A program made the position numbers and the translations under genes. 24,735 nucleotides of DNA from DATDUP01 sp035290345 (GTDB lineage: Bacteria; Patescibacteriota; Patescibacteriia; Magasanikbacterales; UBA922): NCBI GenBank assembly GCA_035290345.1, contig DATDUP010000037.1:1-24735 (forward strand), written 5' to 3'. Shown in pieces: positions 15,017-22,842 of the stretch. Numbering within the stretch: the stretch's first letter is position 1; every line of letters starts with the position of its first letter. The notes under the pieces were generated by a model, which saw only the letters and a program-made list of their open reading frames with translations, ran no database searches and was not told the DNA's origin.

Positions 15017-16815
15017 AAATCTTCCAATACTGCCTTGAGGCGGCGCACTCCTGCGCTACTCGCTTCTTCCTTGATAATTCTAAAATGACCAAGCTCCCCC
15101 GTTCTTTTCACATGCGGACCACCACAAATCTCTTTGCTAAATATGATTTTAGCGGGCGCTGAACCAATAGAATAAACTTTTACTCGATCCCCATAACGAT
15201 CAGAAAATAGCCCCAATGCCTGTGCGGCCCGAGCTTCTTCCAGACTCATCTCCTGACATTCCACTTCATAATCTTGTTTAATGGCTTCATTTACCAAATC
15301 TTCTACTTGACGGACCTGTTCCAAGGTCATTTTTTCAGGATAAGCAAAATCAAAACGCATTCTTTCGGTGGTTATATTACTACCCTTCTGGCTCACGGCT
15401 TCACCCAAAACAGCTCGTAGGGCTGCTTGCAATAAATGCGTGGCCGTATGATATTTTATCGACATCTCGCTGGCATCGGCCAAACCGCCCTTGAATTTTT
15501 GTCCTGATCCCTGACGAGACTTTTCCTGGTGTTTAGCCATTTCAACCGCATATTCGTTCTCCGCTACCTGGAGACCCTTTTCTTGAGCCAATTCCTGGGT
15601 CATTTCCAAAGGAAAACCATAGCTTTGATAAAGATCAAAAGCCTCTTGACCACCAATCATTTCCCCCTGTTTTTTATCTGCTACCAATTGCTCAAACAAA
15701 CGTATCCCCTGTTCTAAAGTACGCCTAAACTTATTTTCTTCCTTCTCTAACTCTTTCAGCACAAACTCTTCATTTTGTTTTACTTCCGGGTAAACGAACT
15801 GAAAGATATTAATTACTTCCTGACCCAAACTGGCGCAAAAATTATCACCAATACCCAAATTTTTAGCATGACGAATGGCCCGACGCAATAATCGCCGCAC
15901 CAAATAACCCTGATCCGTATTACTAGGGGCCACTCCTGTCGGGTCGCCCATAATCATCACAGCCGTTCGTAAATGATCGGCGACAATACGCATGGATTTA
16001 GTTTTTTCCGGACTAGCCTGGTAACTCTGACCAGAAAACTCCTGAATCTTTTCCACCAAAGGCCAAAAAGTATCAACCTCAAAAACATCCTGGTAGCCAT
16101 TCAGTGCGACCAATGTTCTTTCCAAACCCATACCAGTGTCTACATTCCGTTGTGCTAATTTTTCCAACCGCCCGTCCGGAAGTTGGAGATACTCCATAAA
16201 AACATTATTCCAAATCTCCAACCAATTGGCTTCATCGTTCCCGGGATTACTGTTTAAAGGCGGCTGGCCTTGGCCAGACCAATAAAAAATTTCCGTATCT
16301 GGCCCACAGGGACCACCACTAGCCAGACCCCACCAATTGTTAGTTTTAGGAAGAAAAGCAATCCGAGAATCAGGCACACCCAAAGATTGCCAAACCGAAG
16401 CTGACTCTTCATCCCGAGGAGCACTTTCATCACCAGCAAATACTGAAACCGCTAAATATTGAGGATCTAAACCCAGACCTTCTTGGCTGGTGAGAAATTC
16501 CCAACTCCAAACAATAGCTTCTTTTTTGAAATAATCGCCCAAAGACCAATTACCCAACATTTCAAAAAAAGTGTCATGCCGATTGTCTCCTACTTCTTCA
16601 ATATCTTGCAAACGCACGCATTTCTGCACATTGGCCAATCTGGTTCCCGCCGGATGCTTTTCTCCCAATAAATATGGCACCAGAGGGTGCATACCAGCAG
16701 TGGTAAACAAAACCGAGGGATCATTTTCCGGAATTAAGGAAGCTGAACCAATCAAGGCATGGCCGCGAGCCTTGAAAAACTCTAAATATTTTTTTCGCAG
16801 TTCAACTGAAGTCAT
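15013..16815 (-). CDS. alaS: Alanyl-tRNA synthetase, short form without the C-Ala domain
   Basis: A 600-residue enzyme against about 875 in E. coli. The class II catalytic core is complete: VLFTTAGMHPLVPYLLG, the motif-2 stretch RHDTFFEMLGNWSLGDYFKKE and GMGLERTLVAL. The tRNA-recognition region is followed by the editing domain with its metal ligands H456-x3-H460 (HTATH) and C564-x3-H568 (CGGPH). The protein ends right after GVRRLKAVLEDL, so the coiled coil and C-Ala (DHHA1-like) domain are missing. It charges tRNA-Ala and should still clear Ser and Gly mischarges. Without C-Ala it is expected to be monomeric and to hold the tRNA elbow less tightly. The start has no Shine-Dalgarno sequence. 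Confidence 0.96.
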   Translation of the reverse strand: MTSVELRKKYLEFFKARGHALIGSASLIPENDPSVLFTTAGMHPLVPYLLGEKHPAGTRLANVQKCVRLQDIEEVGDNRHDTFFEMLGNWSLGDYFKKEAIVWSWEFLTSQEGLGLDPQYLAVSVFAGDESAPRDEESASVWQSLGVPDSRIAFLPKTNNWWGLASGGPCGPDTEIFYWSGQGQPPLNSNPGNDEANWLEIWNNVFMEYLQLPDGRLEKLAQRNVDTGMGLERTLVALNGYQDVFEVDTFWPLVEKIQEFSGQSYQASPEKTKSMRIVADHLRTAVMIMGDPTGVAPSNTDQGYLVRRLLRRAIRHAKNLGIGDNFCASLGQEVINIFQFVYPEVKQNEEFVLKELEKEENKFRRTLEQGIRLFEQLVADKKQGEMIGGQEAFDLYQSYGFPLEMTQELAQEKGLQVAENEYAVEMAKHQEKSRQGSGQKFKGGLADASEMSIKYHTATHLLQAALRAVLGEAVSQKGSNITTERMRFDFAYPEKMTLEQVRQVEDLVNEAIKQDYEVECQEMSLEEARAAQALGLFSDRYGDRVKVYSIGSAPAKIIFSKEICGGPHVKRTGELGHFRIIKEEASSAGVRRLKAVLEDL

Positions 16816-16824
16816 ATGTTTGTA

Positions 16825-16853
16825 ATTTTTTCATTTTTTCCTGTTTTCGTCAA
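16825..16853 (-). promoter_or_regulatory. Possible alaS promoter
   Basis: On the minus strand, TTGACG (16848-16853) is followed after 17 bp by AAAAAT (16825-16830, 4 of 6). Transcription would begin at about 16818, two or three bases before the alaS ATG, again nearly leaderless. The -10 is weak and lies in A-rich sequence, so this is tentative. It lies upstream of, and on the opposite strand to, the ncRNA promoter. Confidence 0.35.
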
Positions 16854-16868
16854 ATCCCAGATTCGCTC

Positions 16869-16896
16869 TTGTGCTTTTTTTCCATCTAGGTATAAT
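16869..16896 (+). promoter_or_regulatory. Promoter of the predicted structured RNA
   Basis: A perfect TATAAT (16891-16896) lies 16 bp after TTGTGC (16869-16874, a 3 of 6 match to -35). Start of transcription is expected at about 16903. No open reading frame of note follows; instead the sequence runs into a set of hairpins and ends at an intrinsic terminator at 17212-17233. Confidence 0.6.
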
Positions 16897-16902
16897 ATAC
16901 AT

Positions 16903-17233
16903 ATCCGCTTTTGGCCCACCTCTTTACTTCTCTTTCCTAGTCACTGGTCAGGGTGACAATTTGTCACAGTTACGTTAACTGTTGCAAATCAGTGTGGGCG
17001 CGCACTACCCTTTGCCAGTGGCCGGCTGACCGCGTCCGAAATTCTCTCGGACAAAGAAAGCCATGCGGATTCCCGCACCTTTACTCCAGGGCATGGATCT
17101 CAACACTCTCTTTGTGCTTTTCCTCCACAGTGTGACTGATTCGACCACTACACTACTAAGAGGTTGGCCCGATCCCACTCCCATGCCCTGGAGCCCACCT
17201 CATTGTTAATGCAGCCGTTCCTCGGCTGTTTTT
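16903..17233 (+). ncRNA. Putative structured non-coding RNA, about 330 nt, family unknown
   Basis: This fills the 416-bp gap between alaS and mnmA and has no supported protein gene. It runs from a TATAAT promoter to an intrinsic terminator. Complementary segments are dense: GTGACA/TGTCAC (16953-16967), CAGTTA/TAACTG (16967-16981), AGTGTG/CGCACT with one G-U (16991-17006), enclosed by GGTCAG/CTGACC (16946-16951 with 17026-17031); then GTCCGA/TCGGAC (17034-17052), TGCGG/CCGCA (17064-17077) and a perfect 13-bp stem (17084-17096 with 17181-17193). A long-range 11-of-12 pairing (16913-16924 with 17158-17169) crosses the 13-bp stem, so a pseudoknot is possible. I found no hallmark of tmRNA, SRP RNA, 6S RNA, T-box or RNase P RNA, though a very divergent RNase P RNA cannot be excluded by eye. 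The two ends are inferred. Confidence 0.7.
17212..17233 (+). terminator. Intrinsic terminator of the predicted ncRNA
   Basis: CAGCCG/CGGCTG (17212-17228) with a 5-base loop is followed by five T (17229-17233). On the minus strand the hairpin follows the mnmA stop but has no T-run after it, so it works as a terminator only for + strand transcription. The last two bases of the T-run overlap the mnmA stop codon. Confidence 0.85.
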
Positions 17234-18290
17234 ATTTCACTTCACCACCACCCAAACATTCCTGGCCATGATAAATTACGGCATATTGGCCCGGAGTGAC
17301 GGCAAACTGAGATTTCACTGGCCTGACCACTATCCCCTGTCCTCTTTTTTGCAAATAAGCCGAAAAAAGTGGCTGACGGTGCCTCAATCTTACTTCATAT
17401 TTTTTCTTCTCCTCTATTCTTGGTTTCAAATAAACCCAATGCATCCGGGGAATCCATATTTCCGAAGAAAAAAGTCTAGGATCATCACCTGCCCCCACAA
17501 TCAATTGATTTTTCTTTAAATCTTTTTGGACCACATGCAGAGGAACATTGTCCCGAGTTTTCACTCCTAAATTTCTTTGGCCAATGGTATAGAAAGGTAG
17601 GCCCTGGTGATGACCAATTACCGTCCCATCAGTTAAAATGATTTCGCCTGGTTTGGATTTAATCTTTCTTCCTAAAAACTTCGGCATTGACACTTCTCCG
17701 ACAAAACAAATTCCCATACTTTCCGCTTTGGCCGCTGTTGGCAAACCAGCGGTCCGAGCCAAAGCCCGTACTTCAGTCTTTAAATATTTACCTACCGGAA
17801 AAACCGCTTGGGATAATTGACTTTGGTTCAACTGATGTAAAAAATAAGTCTGATCCTTGTCTTTGTCTTTGGCTTGACAAAGTTTGTATTCCCCACCTTT
17901 CTGGCGTACCTGGGCGTAATGACCGGTCGCTAAATGCGTAAATCCCAAAGAACGCGCTTTTTTCAACCAAGCGCCAAATTTTACCTGTTGATTACACAGC
18001 ACGTCTGGATTGGGGGTTAGACCTTTTTGGTATCGGGCGAACATGGGATCCAACACTTGTTTTTTATACTCCGCGCAAAAATCAAGACGCAACAACTCTA
18101 TTCCCAATTTGGCCGCCACTCGCAAAGCATCATGATATTCCGGAAGCCAACATTTTTCGCCTGCGCCCTGCGCTTCGTAATTAACCATAAAAGCGCCAGT
18201 GACTTTTTCCTTTTGTTTAACTAACAAATACGCCGCCACCGAAGAATCCACTCCTCCGGACATGGCCACTAAAATTTTTCGCCCGGCCAT
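17232..18290 (-). CDS. mnmA: tRNA-specific 2-thiouridylase MnmA
   Basis: A 352-residue enzyme that thiolates U34 of tRNA-Lys, -Glu and -Gln using ATP and sulfur passed from a cysteine desulfurase. The PP-loop SGGVDSS (11-17), the first catalytic cysteine in NPDVLCNQQVKF (Cys99) and the second in SMGICFVGE (Cys195) are all present. The middle and C-terminal beta-barrel domains (from about 205) include the family stretches GHHQGLPFYTIGQRNLG and FAVTPGQYAVIYHGQECLGGG. The start ATG lies three bases after the murA stop. Because mnmA ends at the hairpin of the opposite-strand RNA, the two transcripts meet head-on at its 3' end. Confidence 0.97.
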   Translation of the reverse strand: MAGRKILVAMSGGVDSSVAAYLLVKQKEKVTGAFMVNYEAQGAGEKCWLPEYHDALRVAAKLGIELLRLDFCAEYKKQVLDPMFARYQKGLTPNPDVLCNQQVKFGAWLKKARSLGFTHLATGHYAQVRQKGGEYKLCQAKDKDKDQTYFLHQLNQSQLSQAVFPVGKYLKTEVRALARTAGLPTAAKAESMGICFVGEVSMPKFLGRKIKSKPGEIILTDGTVIGHHQGLPFYTIGQRNLGVKTRDNVPLHVVQKDLKKNQLIVGAGDDPRLFSSEIWIPRMHWVYLKPRIEEKKKYEVRLRHRQPLFSAYLQKRGQGIVVRPVKSQFAVTPGQYAVIYHGQECLGGGEVK

Positions 18291-18293
18291 ATT

Positions 18294-19625
18294 CTAAGCT
18301 TTATCCGCTCCCGGATCACTGTTAATCGTTTTTATCTTCGCTCCCAGGGCGGTTAATCGAACAGCCAGATCTTCATAGCCTCGTTCAATGGGATAGGAAT
18401 TACGCAACACCGACCGTCCCTTAGCCGCCAACATCGCAATGAGAACAGCCATAGCCGGGCGAATCGCTGGCGGACACATTAATTCATTTGGTAAAAGTCT
18501 AGTCTTTCCTTCCACGAAAATACGATGAGGATCGAGTAAAGTAATTTTCGCCCCCAACTTTTGCAATTCTAGGTAATAAATAGCCCGATTTTCATAAACC
18601 CAATCATGGATGAGAGTCCGACCACGCGCTTGAGTCAGAATCGGTACAAAAAATGGCAGATTATCAATGTTGAGTCCAGGATAAGGTCGACCATACACTT
18701 TGTCAGGCAAAGCAACCAAAGAAGAAGGAACCAAAGTAATGTCCGCTACGCGAAAACGGCCATTGGCAGATTTCTTTTCTTTACTAATAATCAATTTTTG
18801 TCCGGCCACGCGCAATTTCTCTAATTCCAAATCCAAAAAATCTAAGGGGCAATTGGCTACAGTCAAACGCGAATGGGTAGTAATGGATAACGCGATCCAG
18901 GCCATAGCTTCAATCGGATCCGGCATGATCGGATAGGCTGACCCGGGCTGAAGTTTCTTCACCCCAGTAATTTTCAAAGTCGTACTGCCGATACCTTCAA
19001 TTTTAGCACCCATGGCCTGCAAAAAATAACAAAGATCTTGGACCATGTAATTAGAGGAACAAAACTTCAGGACCGTAGTTCCTGCCGATAAGACCGCAGC
19101 TAAGAGGGCATTTTCGGTAGGAGTATCTCCTGATTCATACATCACCACTTCCCCCGGAGCAATCAGGGGCTGGTTGCTGATTTCATAATACTTTGGTCGG
19201 GAAACAACCTTAATCCCAAATTTTTCCAAGGCATATAAATGCGGACGCACGGTTCGAGCACCAAGCTTGCAACCACCGGAACGATACAATTTATACTTCT
19301 TCACCCGTGTTCCCAAAGCGCCTAAAAGCAACAAAGAAGAACGGGTCATTTCACAGGCCCGACGGTCGATCGCTCCTAATTTCAATTCTGGACGGGTGTC
19401 CACGATCAAAGTATGTTTGTCCTTCCAAGTCACTTTGACACCGATACTCATCAAAATCTCAATAATCCGCTCCACTTCCTGAATACGGGGCACGGCGAGA
19501 ATAGTGTTTACCCCCCGGTTTAAAAGACAGGCACAAAGAATAGCAACAGCGGAATTTTTAGCAGTATTTACGTTAATAGTTCCTTTAAGTGGCTTTCCGC
19601 CGTCAATAATGTATTTATTCGCCAT
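18294..19625 (-). CDS. murA: UDP-N-acetylglucosamine 1-carboxyvinyltransferase MurA
   Basis: A 443-residue enzyme for the first committed step of peptidoglycan synthesis (PEP plus UDP-GlcNAc). Lys23-Asn24 (TAKNSA), the active-site loop SGGCKLGARTVRPH with Cys119 and Arg124, the Asp in YPGLNIDNLP, the Arg in YENRAIYY and the Arg in PAIRPAMAVLIA match the known catalytic residues. The loop cysteine is the one alkylated by fosfomycin, so this form would be expected to be sensitive to it. Where E. coli MurA has KDVD near residue 49, this protein has QEVE (49-52), a conservative change. mnmA follows three bases after its stop. The 61 bp to the divergent PEGA gene are AT-rich. Confidence 0.95.
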   Translation of the reverse strand: MANKYIIDGGKPLKGTINVNTAKNSAVAILCACLLNRGVNTILAVPRIQEVERIIEILMSIGVKVTWKDKHTLIVDTRPELKLGAIDRRACEMTRSSLLLLGALGTRVKKYKLYRSGGCKLGARTVRPHLYALEKFGIKVVSRPKYYEISNQPLIAPGEVVMYESGDTPTENALLAAVLSAGTTVLKFCSSNYMVQDLCYFLQAMGAKIEGIGSTTLKITGVKKLQPGSAYPIMPDPIEAMAWIALSITTHSRLTVANCPLDFLDLELEKLRVAGQKLIISKEKKSANGRFRVADITLVPSSLVALPDKVYGRPYPGLNIDNLPFFVPILTQARGRTLIHDWVYENRAIYYLELQKLGAKITLLDPHRIFVEGKTRLLPNELMCPPAIRPAMAVLIAMLAAKGRSVLRNSYPIERGYEDLAVRLTALGAKIKTINSDPGADKA

Positions 19626-19628
19626 AAC

Positions 19629-19657
19629 TTGTTTTTTATCTTATTTTACGCTATTAT
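19629..19657 (+). promoter_or_regulatory. Possible promoter of the PEGA-domain gene
   Basis: TTGTTT (19629-19634) and TATTAT (19652-19657, 5 of 6) are 17 bp apart, in the 61-bp AT-rich gap shared with divergent murA. Transcription would start near 19664, about 23 bases before the ATG at 19687. AT-rich sequence makes chance matches likely. No clear opposing murA promoter was found. Confidence 0.35.
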
Positions 19658-19686
19658 TTTATAGGAAATATCCTAAAAAAGCAAAC

Positions 19687-20994
19687 ATGACTCTTAATCT
19701 CCATTTTCGGCGCTCCATCATGATTGGTTTAATTACCGCTTTTTTTCTAATTTCTCCGGCTGTTATTTTCTATACTGCTGGTTATCGTTATGATTTTGCC
19801 ACTGGGGAAATCAAAGAAACTGGCGTTTTAAGTATTGACATCTTGCCTAATACCGCCACAGTCCACATCAATGAAGTAAAAATCAATGGCAAAATACCCC
19901 TTTATTTACCCAATCGTGCTCCTGGGACGTATTTAATTCGGATCTCCCAACCTGGTTATCAAAGCTGGGAAAAAGACATTACTATTGAAAGCAAAAAAAC
20001 TACTTACCTCAAAAATATTTCCTTGTTTAAAGACAAATTACCAGTGGCCGTATACCAGGATGAAGAGAAAAAAATTATCTCTCTGATTCCCGCCCCCTCG
20101 GGCCAATATCTGGCCCTAGTCAGCCAAATAGAAAAAAATCTTTATGAGATTGAACTCTGGGATACCACGATCAACAAACCCAACTCTTTGAGCCGGATCA
20201 TCTCCTATAAGACACCACAAATCCATTGGTGGAACCGAGGTGATCTCTTGGCCATCTTTAGTTATAACTCCAATCAGACGACTATTGAATTGGTTGATGC
20301 CGCTGATCAACAAAAATCAAAAAGTTTAACCGCTTCCCCTGCTCCTGAGGCTTGGCAATGGTCCATTAACCCAGCTGTTCCCGAACTATATCTCAGCCAG
20401 CAAGGAAGTATTTATTCCCTTTCTCTGAATCAGAAAGAAACGATAGGAAAAACAAAAAAAACATGGGTCATTGCCGGTGATGGTATCCTTTGGCAAGGCG
20501 AAAAAAATATCTTGGAATCACCGACTGGAGGGAAAATAACTCTGGACTCTCCCCCCCAAACTATCATTGACTTTTCCAACCAGCGCCTGATCTATCAAGT
20601 TGATAATCAAACCAAAATTGCCATTCTAGCTGAAGATCAACGCGTAGAAAAAACAGAATCTCTGCTGACTACCAACCTAGTCTATAATCCGGCTACAACC
20701 GAATGGCTGGCCTGGTCAGATTGGGAACTTTGGACCTTATACCCCAACCACACCCTCGGGCTATTGAGCCGGGGTAGTGACAAAATTAATCAAGTTATTC
20801 CCCTAGATGAACATGGGCTCCTACTCCTCCGTACCGACAACAAGTTAATCGGCTTCAATCCTGGCTACTACACCTCCCATACTCTGTTTACCGGAGAAAT
20901 TCTTTCCCCAGTAGGAGTAAACCAAACAAACCGAAAAATTTTCTTTCTCAGCCAAGTCGGTCAAATCCGTGGCTTGTTTGAATTAGAATATTAA
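19687..20994 (+). CDS. Membrane-anchored PEGA-domain protein
   Basis: A 435-residue protein. The ATG at 19687 is chosen because it puts one transmembrane segment right at the N-terminus (about 12-32, MIGLITAFFLISPAVIFYTA); the in-frame open stretch upstream to 19504 runs antisense through murA. Residues about 47-112 form a PEGA domain (ETGVLSIDILPNTATVHINE through RAPGTYLIRISQPGYQSW), an outside-facing beta-sandwich linked to surface proteins. The remaining 300 or so residues are beta-rich with WD-like blocks (GQYLALVSQ, LYEIELWD, PEAWQWS), perhaps an irregular propeller. The product is likely anchored with its bulk outside the membrane. Proteins of this shape are frequent in Patescibacteria; the function is unknown. 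Its last four bases (TTAA) overlap the convergent gene. Confidence 0.8.
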   Translation: MTLNLHFRRSIMIGLITAFFLISPAVIFYTAGYRYDFATGEIKETGVLSIDILPNTATVHINEVKINGKIPLYLPNRAPGTYLIRISQPGYQSWEKDITIESKKTTYLKNISLFKDKLPVAVYQDEEKKIISLIPAPSGQYLALVSQIEKNLYEIELWDTTINKPNSLSRIISYKTPQIHWWNRGDLLAIFSYNSNQTTIELVDAADQQKSKSLTASPAPEAWQWSINPAVPELYLSQQGSIYSLSLNQKETIGKTKKTWVIAGDGILWQGEKNILESPTGGKITLDSPPQTIIDFSNQRLIYQVDNQTKIAILAEDQRVEKTESLLTTNLVYNPATTEWLAWSDWELWTLYPNHTLGLLSRGSDKINQVIPLDEHGLLLLRTDNKLIGFNPGYYTSHTLFTGEILSPVGVNQTNRKIFFLSQVGQIRGLFELEY

Positions 20995-21734
20995 ACTTCC
21001 AGCTCTAACCTGTCGTAAGCGATCTCTGTGGCCGGAAAAATCTTCCGAGCCGCCTTTTTAGCTTGATTTCGATCAGCTAAATGGGGATAAGTAACTGGAA
21101 GAAAATGAGTTAAAACCAGACGTTGGACCCTGGAGTTTTTAGCCAGAGCCGCCACCTGATTAGGGCCGCTATGTCCCCATTCTTCATCATCGCGTCCAGG
21201 CAAAAGCGAACATTCATGGATCAACAGATCTGCTCCCTGAGCCAATAGCTGGTCATTATCACAAACGGAAGTGTCGCCCGAATAAGCAATTATTTTATTT
21301 TCAATTTGAAAACGAAAACCATAACCATGATGAAAGTGGGTCATGGGTAAGCACACAAAAGGCAGCGGCTGTTTTTGTTTTTCGGTCTTAATCGCCTGCA
21401 TTGTTATCCCATACCTGCTATTCTTTGGTCCGCCAGTAAAAGGAGGGCCAAAAAACCGGTGCAAATTTCGCCAATGCTTTTTGGGGACATAAATCTTCAA
21501 TCCCTGGGGTAACCGCAATTTAGGAGTGCAATGAAGACCAATTATATGGTCCAAATGTAGGTGACTGAGAAAAAGATAGACCGGTTTGGGTTTTTTTAAA
21601 TATTCATTCAATGAACACAAACCATTTCCCGCATCCAAAACTAGATAAAAATCTTTGGTATCAATCAAGATGCAAGGCGTGTTCCCCTCGGGTGTATCAT
21701 ACCAACCATTGGTACCTAAAAAAGTAATTTTCAT
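20991..21734 (-). CDS. Metallo-beta-lactamase-fold hydrolase, RNase Z-like
   Basis: A 247-residue protein with the metal site of the RNase Z branch: HLHLDH (58-63), the HFHHGYGF stretch (133-140), Asp154 in SGDTS and His210 in LTHF. The fold starts with the usual MKITFLGTNG. Members include tRNA 3'-processing RNase Z and various phosphodiesterases. The flexible exosite arm that binds tRNA in true RNase Z is not obvious: only the stretch near 85-118 could play that part. I therefore call the fold and metal site, not the substrate. It starts one base after the stop of the upstream GT2 (TGACATG), so it is probably co-expressed with the glycosyltransferases. Confidence 0.85.
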   Translation of the reverse strand: MKITFLGTNGWYDTPEGNTPCILIDTKDFYLVLDAGNGLCSLNEYLKKPKPVYLFLSHLHLDHIIGLHCTPKLRLPQGLKIYVPKKHWRNLHRFFGPPFTGGPKNSRYGITMQAIKTEKQKQPLPFVCLPMTHFHHGYGFRFQIENKIIAYSGDTSVCDNDQLLAQGADLLIHECSLLPGRDDEEWGHSGPNQVAALAKNSRVQRLVLTHFLPVTYPHLADRNQAKKAARKIFPATEIAYDRLELEV

Positions 21735-21735
21735 G

Positions 21736-22842
21736 TCACCAGCGAATTATCTTTTTCAATAAACGAAAATAAGCATCCATCAGAGGATTGCCCACATGGG
21801 TTAATAGCGGATTTTTCATCGCTGCTTCTTGAAAAGCAATTACTCCTGTCGCCGTAGCCAACAAAGCTTTATCCGTCATCCGACGCTCATTTTGTCGGCG
21901 CTTTCTTTTGCCCAACCAAAGGCGCCAACTACTGGGCCGGCACCAATATTGATATACTCTGGCCTTTTCTTTCAACCAACCCCCGCGAGCCGCGAACAAC
22001 CACAGACCTAATTCTAAAACAACGGCCAAAGGCAAAAGTAAAAACAAAGTCGGCCAACGAAAAAACATCAACATTACTCCATACCTATTCCGCTCCATCC
22101 AATAATATTTACTAATACTCTTACTAAACTGATACTGGTGATAAAAAACAGCTTGGCTAGCCAGAACAATCCGGTAACCTAAGCTACGCAAACGGAAAGA
22201 GTATTCTAAATCTTCATGATACATAAAAAAATCCTCATCCCACAAACCATGCTCCTTTAGTAAATCCGTACGCAGACAAACCGCCGCACCACTGGCGTAA
22301 CTAATCTCACTAATCACCGGTAACTTGAGCCCAGCGGCTGGTTGACGATAACCACGACAATAGCCAAAACCAAGAAAATGAAAAGAATTGCCAGCACTAT
22401 TGATCAATTCTTGTTCCGGATACAAATGCACCAACGCCTGAACTACCCCGATTTTTGAATCAGAAACAAAAACTTGAATCAAATTCTCTAAACATCCCGG
22501 GGCGAGAAAACCGTCAGCATTATGCAGAAAAACATAATCAAATCCGTTTTCTTTGGCCCAATTCATCCCTAGGTTGTTTCCACCCGAGAAACCCAAATTT
22601 GTTTCCGGGGCCAAAATGGTCACATGAGGAAGATTGGCCGCATTTGTCCGCACTTGCTCCTCAATAAATGGTAGGGCCGACTCTTCTCCAGGACGGTGCG
22701 AATTATAGACAATCAATAATTCCAAATCCTCACGAGGATAGGTCTGCGCCTGAACTCCAGCTAAAGCGGCAGTTAGATATTGGCGGGGTTCTTGCGACCA
22801 AACAAGATAAAGGATAACTATCTTTGGCCTAACGATGGGCAT
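21736..22842 (-). CDS. Family 2 glycosyltransferase, rhamnosyltransferase-like, with C-terminal membrane segment
   Basis: A 368-residue protein. The GT-A core spans about 1-260: IVILYLVWSQ, ETNLGFSGGNNLGMNWA and VFLHNADG, where the usual DxD is N-A-D. EISYASGAAVCLRTDLL and DEDFFMYHEDLEYSFRLRSLGY are the typical acceptor-side blocks of WbbL-like enzymes. Residues about 268-290 (WPTLFLLLPLAVVLELGLWLF) form a membrane segment followed by a basic tail rich in Arg and Lys, so it is probably membrane-bound. The start overlaps the end of the upstream glycosyltransferase gene by 14 bp. Likely role: adding a sugar to a lipid-linked surface glycan. Confidence 0.9.
   Translation of the reverse strand: MPIVRPKIVILYLVWSQEPRQYLTAALAGVQAQTYPREDLELLIVYNSHRPGEESALPFIEEQVRTNAANLPHVTILAPETNLGFSGGNNLGMNWAKENGFDYVFLHNADGFLAPGCLENLIQVFVSDSKIGVVQALVHLYPEQELINSAGNSFHFLGFGYCRGYRQPAAGLKLPVISEISYASGAAVCLRTDLLKEHGLWDEDFFMYHEDLEYSFRLRSLGYRIVLASQAVFYHQYQFSKSISKYYWMERNRYGVMLMFFRWPTLFLLLPLAVVLELGLWLFAARGGWLKEKARVYQYWCRPSSWRLWLGKRKRRQNERRMTDKALLATATGVIAFQEAAMKNPLLTHVGNPLMDAYFRLLKKIIRW

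Noticed and set aside
16916..16926. CACCTCTTT as a mimic of the anti-Shine-Dalgarno tail of 16S rRNA
   Set aside because: A short pyrimidine match is expected by chance, genes here show no SD to bind, and the segment already has an 11-of-12 partner within the RNA.
16942..16952. SRP RNA suggested by GGTCAGG
   Set aside because: The essential GGAAGCAGC partner segment is missing on both strands.
16953..17135. Small open reading frame of 60 codons on the plus strand
   Set aside because: It lies across the hairpins of the predicted RNA, is rich in Cys, Trp and Arg, and resembles no protein I recognise.
17129..17154. tmRNA or tRNA-like segment suggested by TGATTCGACC
   Set aside because: There is no matching acceptor stem, T-arm, CCA end or tag reading frame with a plausible ALAA-like ending on either strand; the similarity is a few bases only.
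16816..17231. T-box or other tRNA-sensing leader of alaS on the minus strand
   Set aside because: The T-box consensus (AGGGTGGNACCGCG) is absent, there is no minus-strand terminator before alaS, and the T-run belongs to the plus strand.
19504..19686. 61-codon N-terminal extension of the PEGA-domain protein
   Set aside because: It is antisense to the start of murA. The transmembrane segment expected at the N-terminus begins just after the ATG at 19687.
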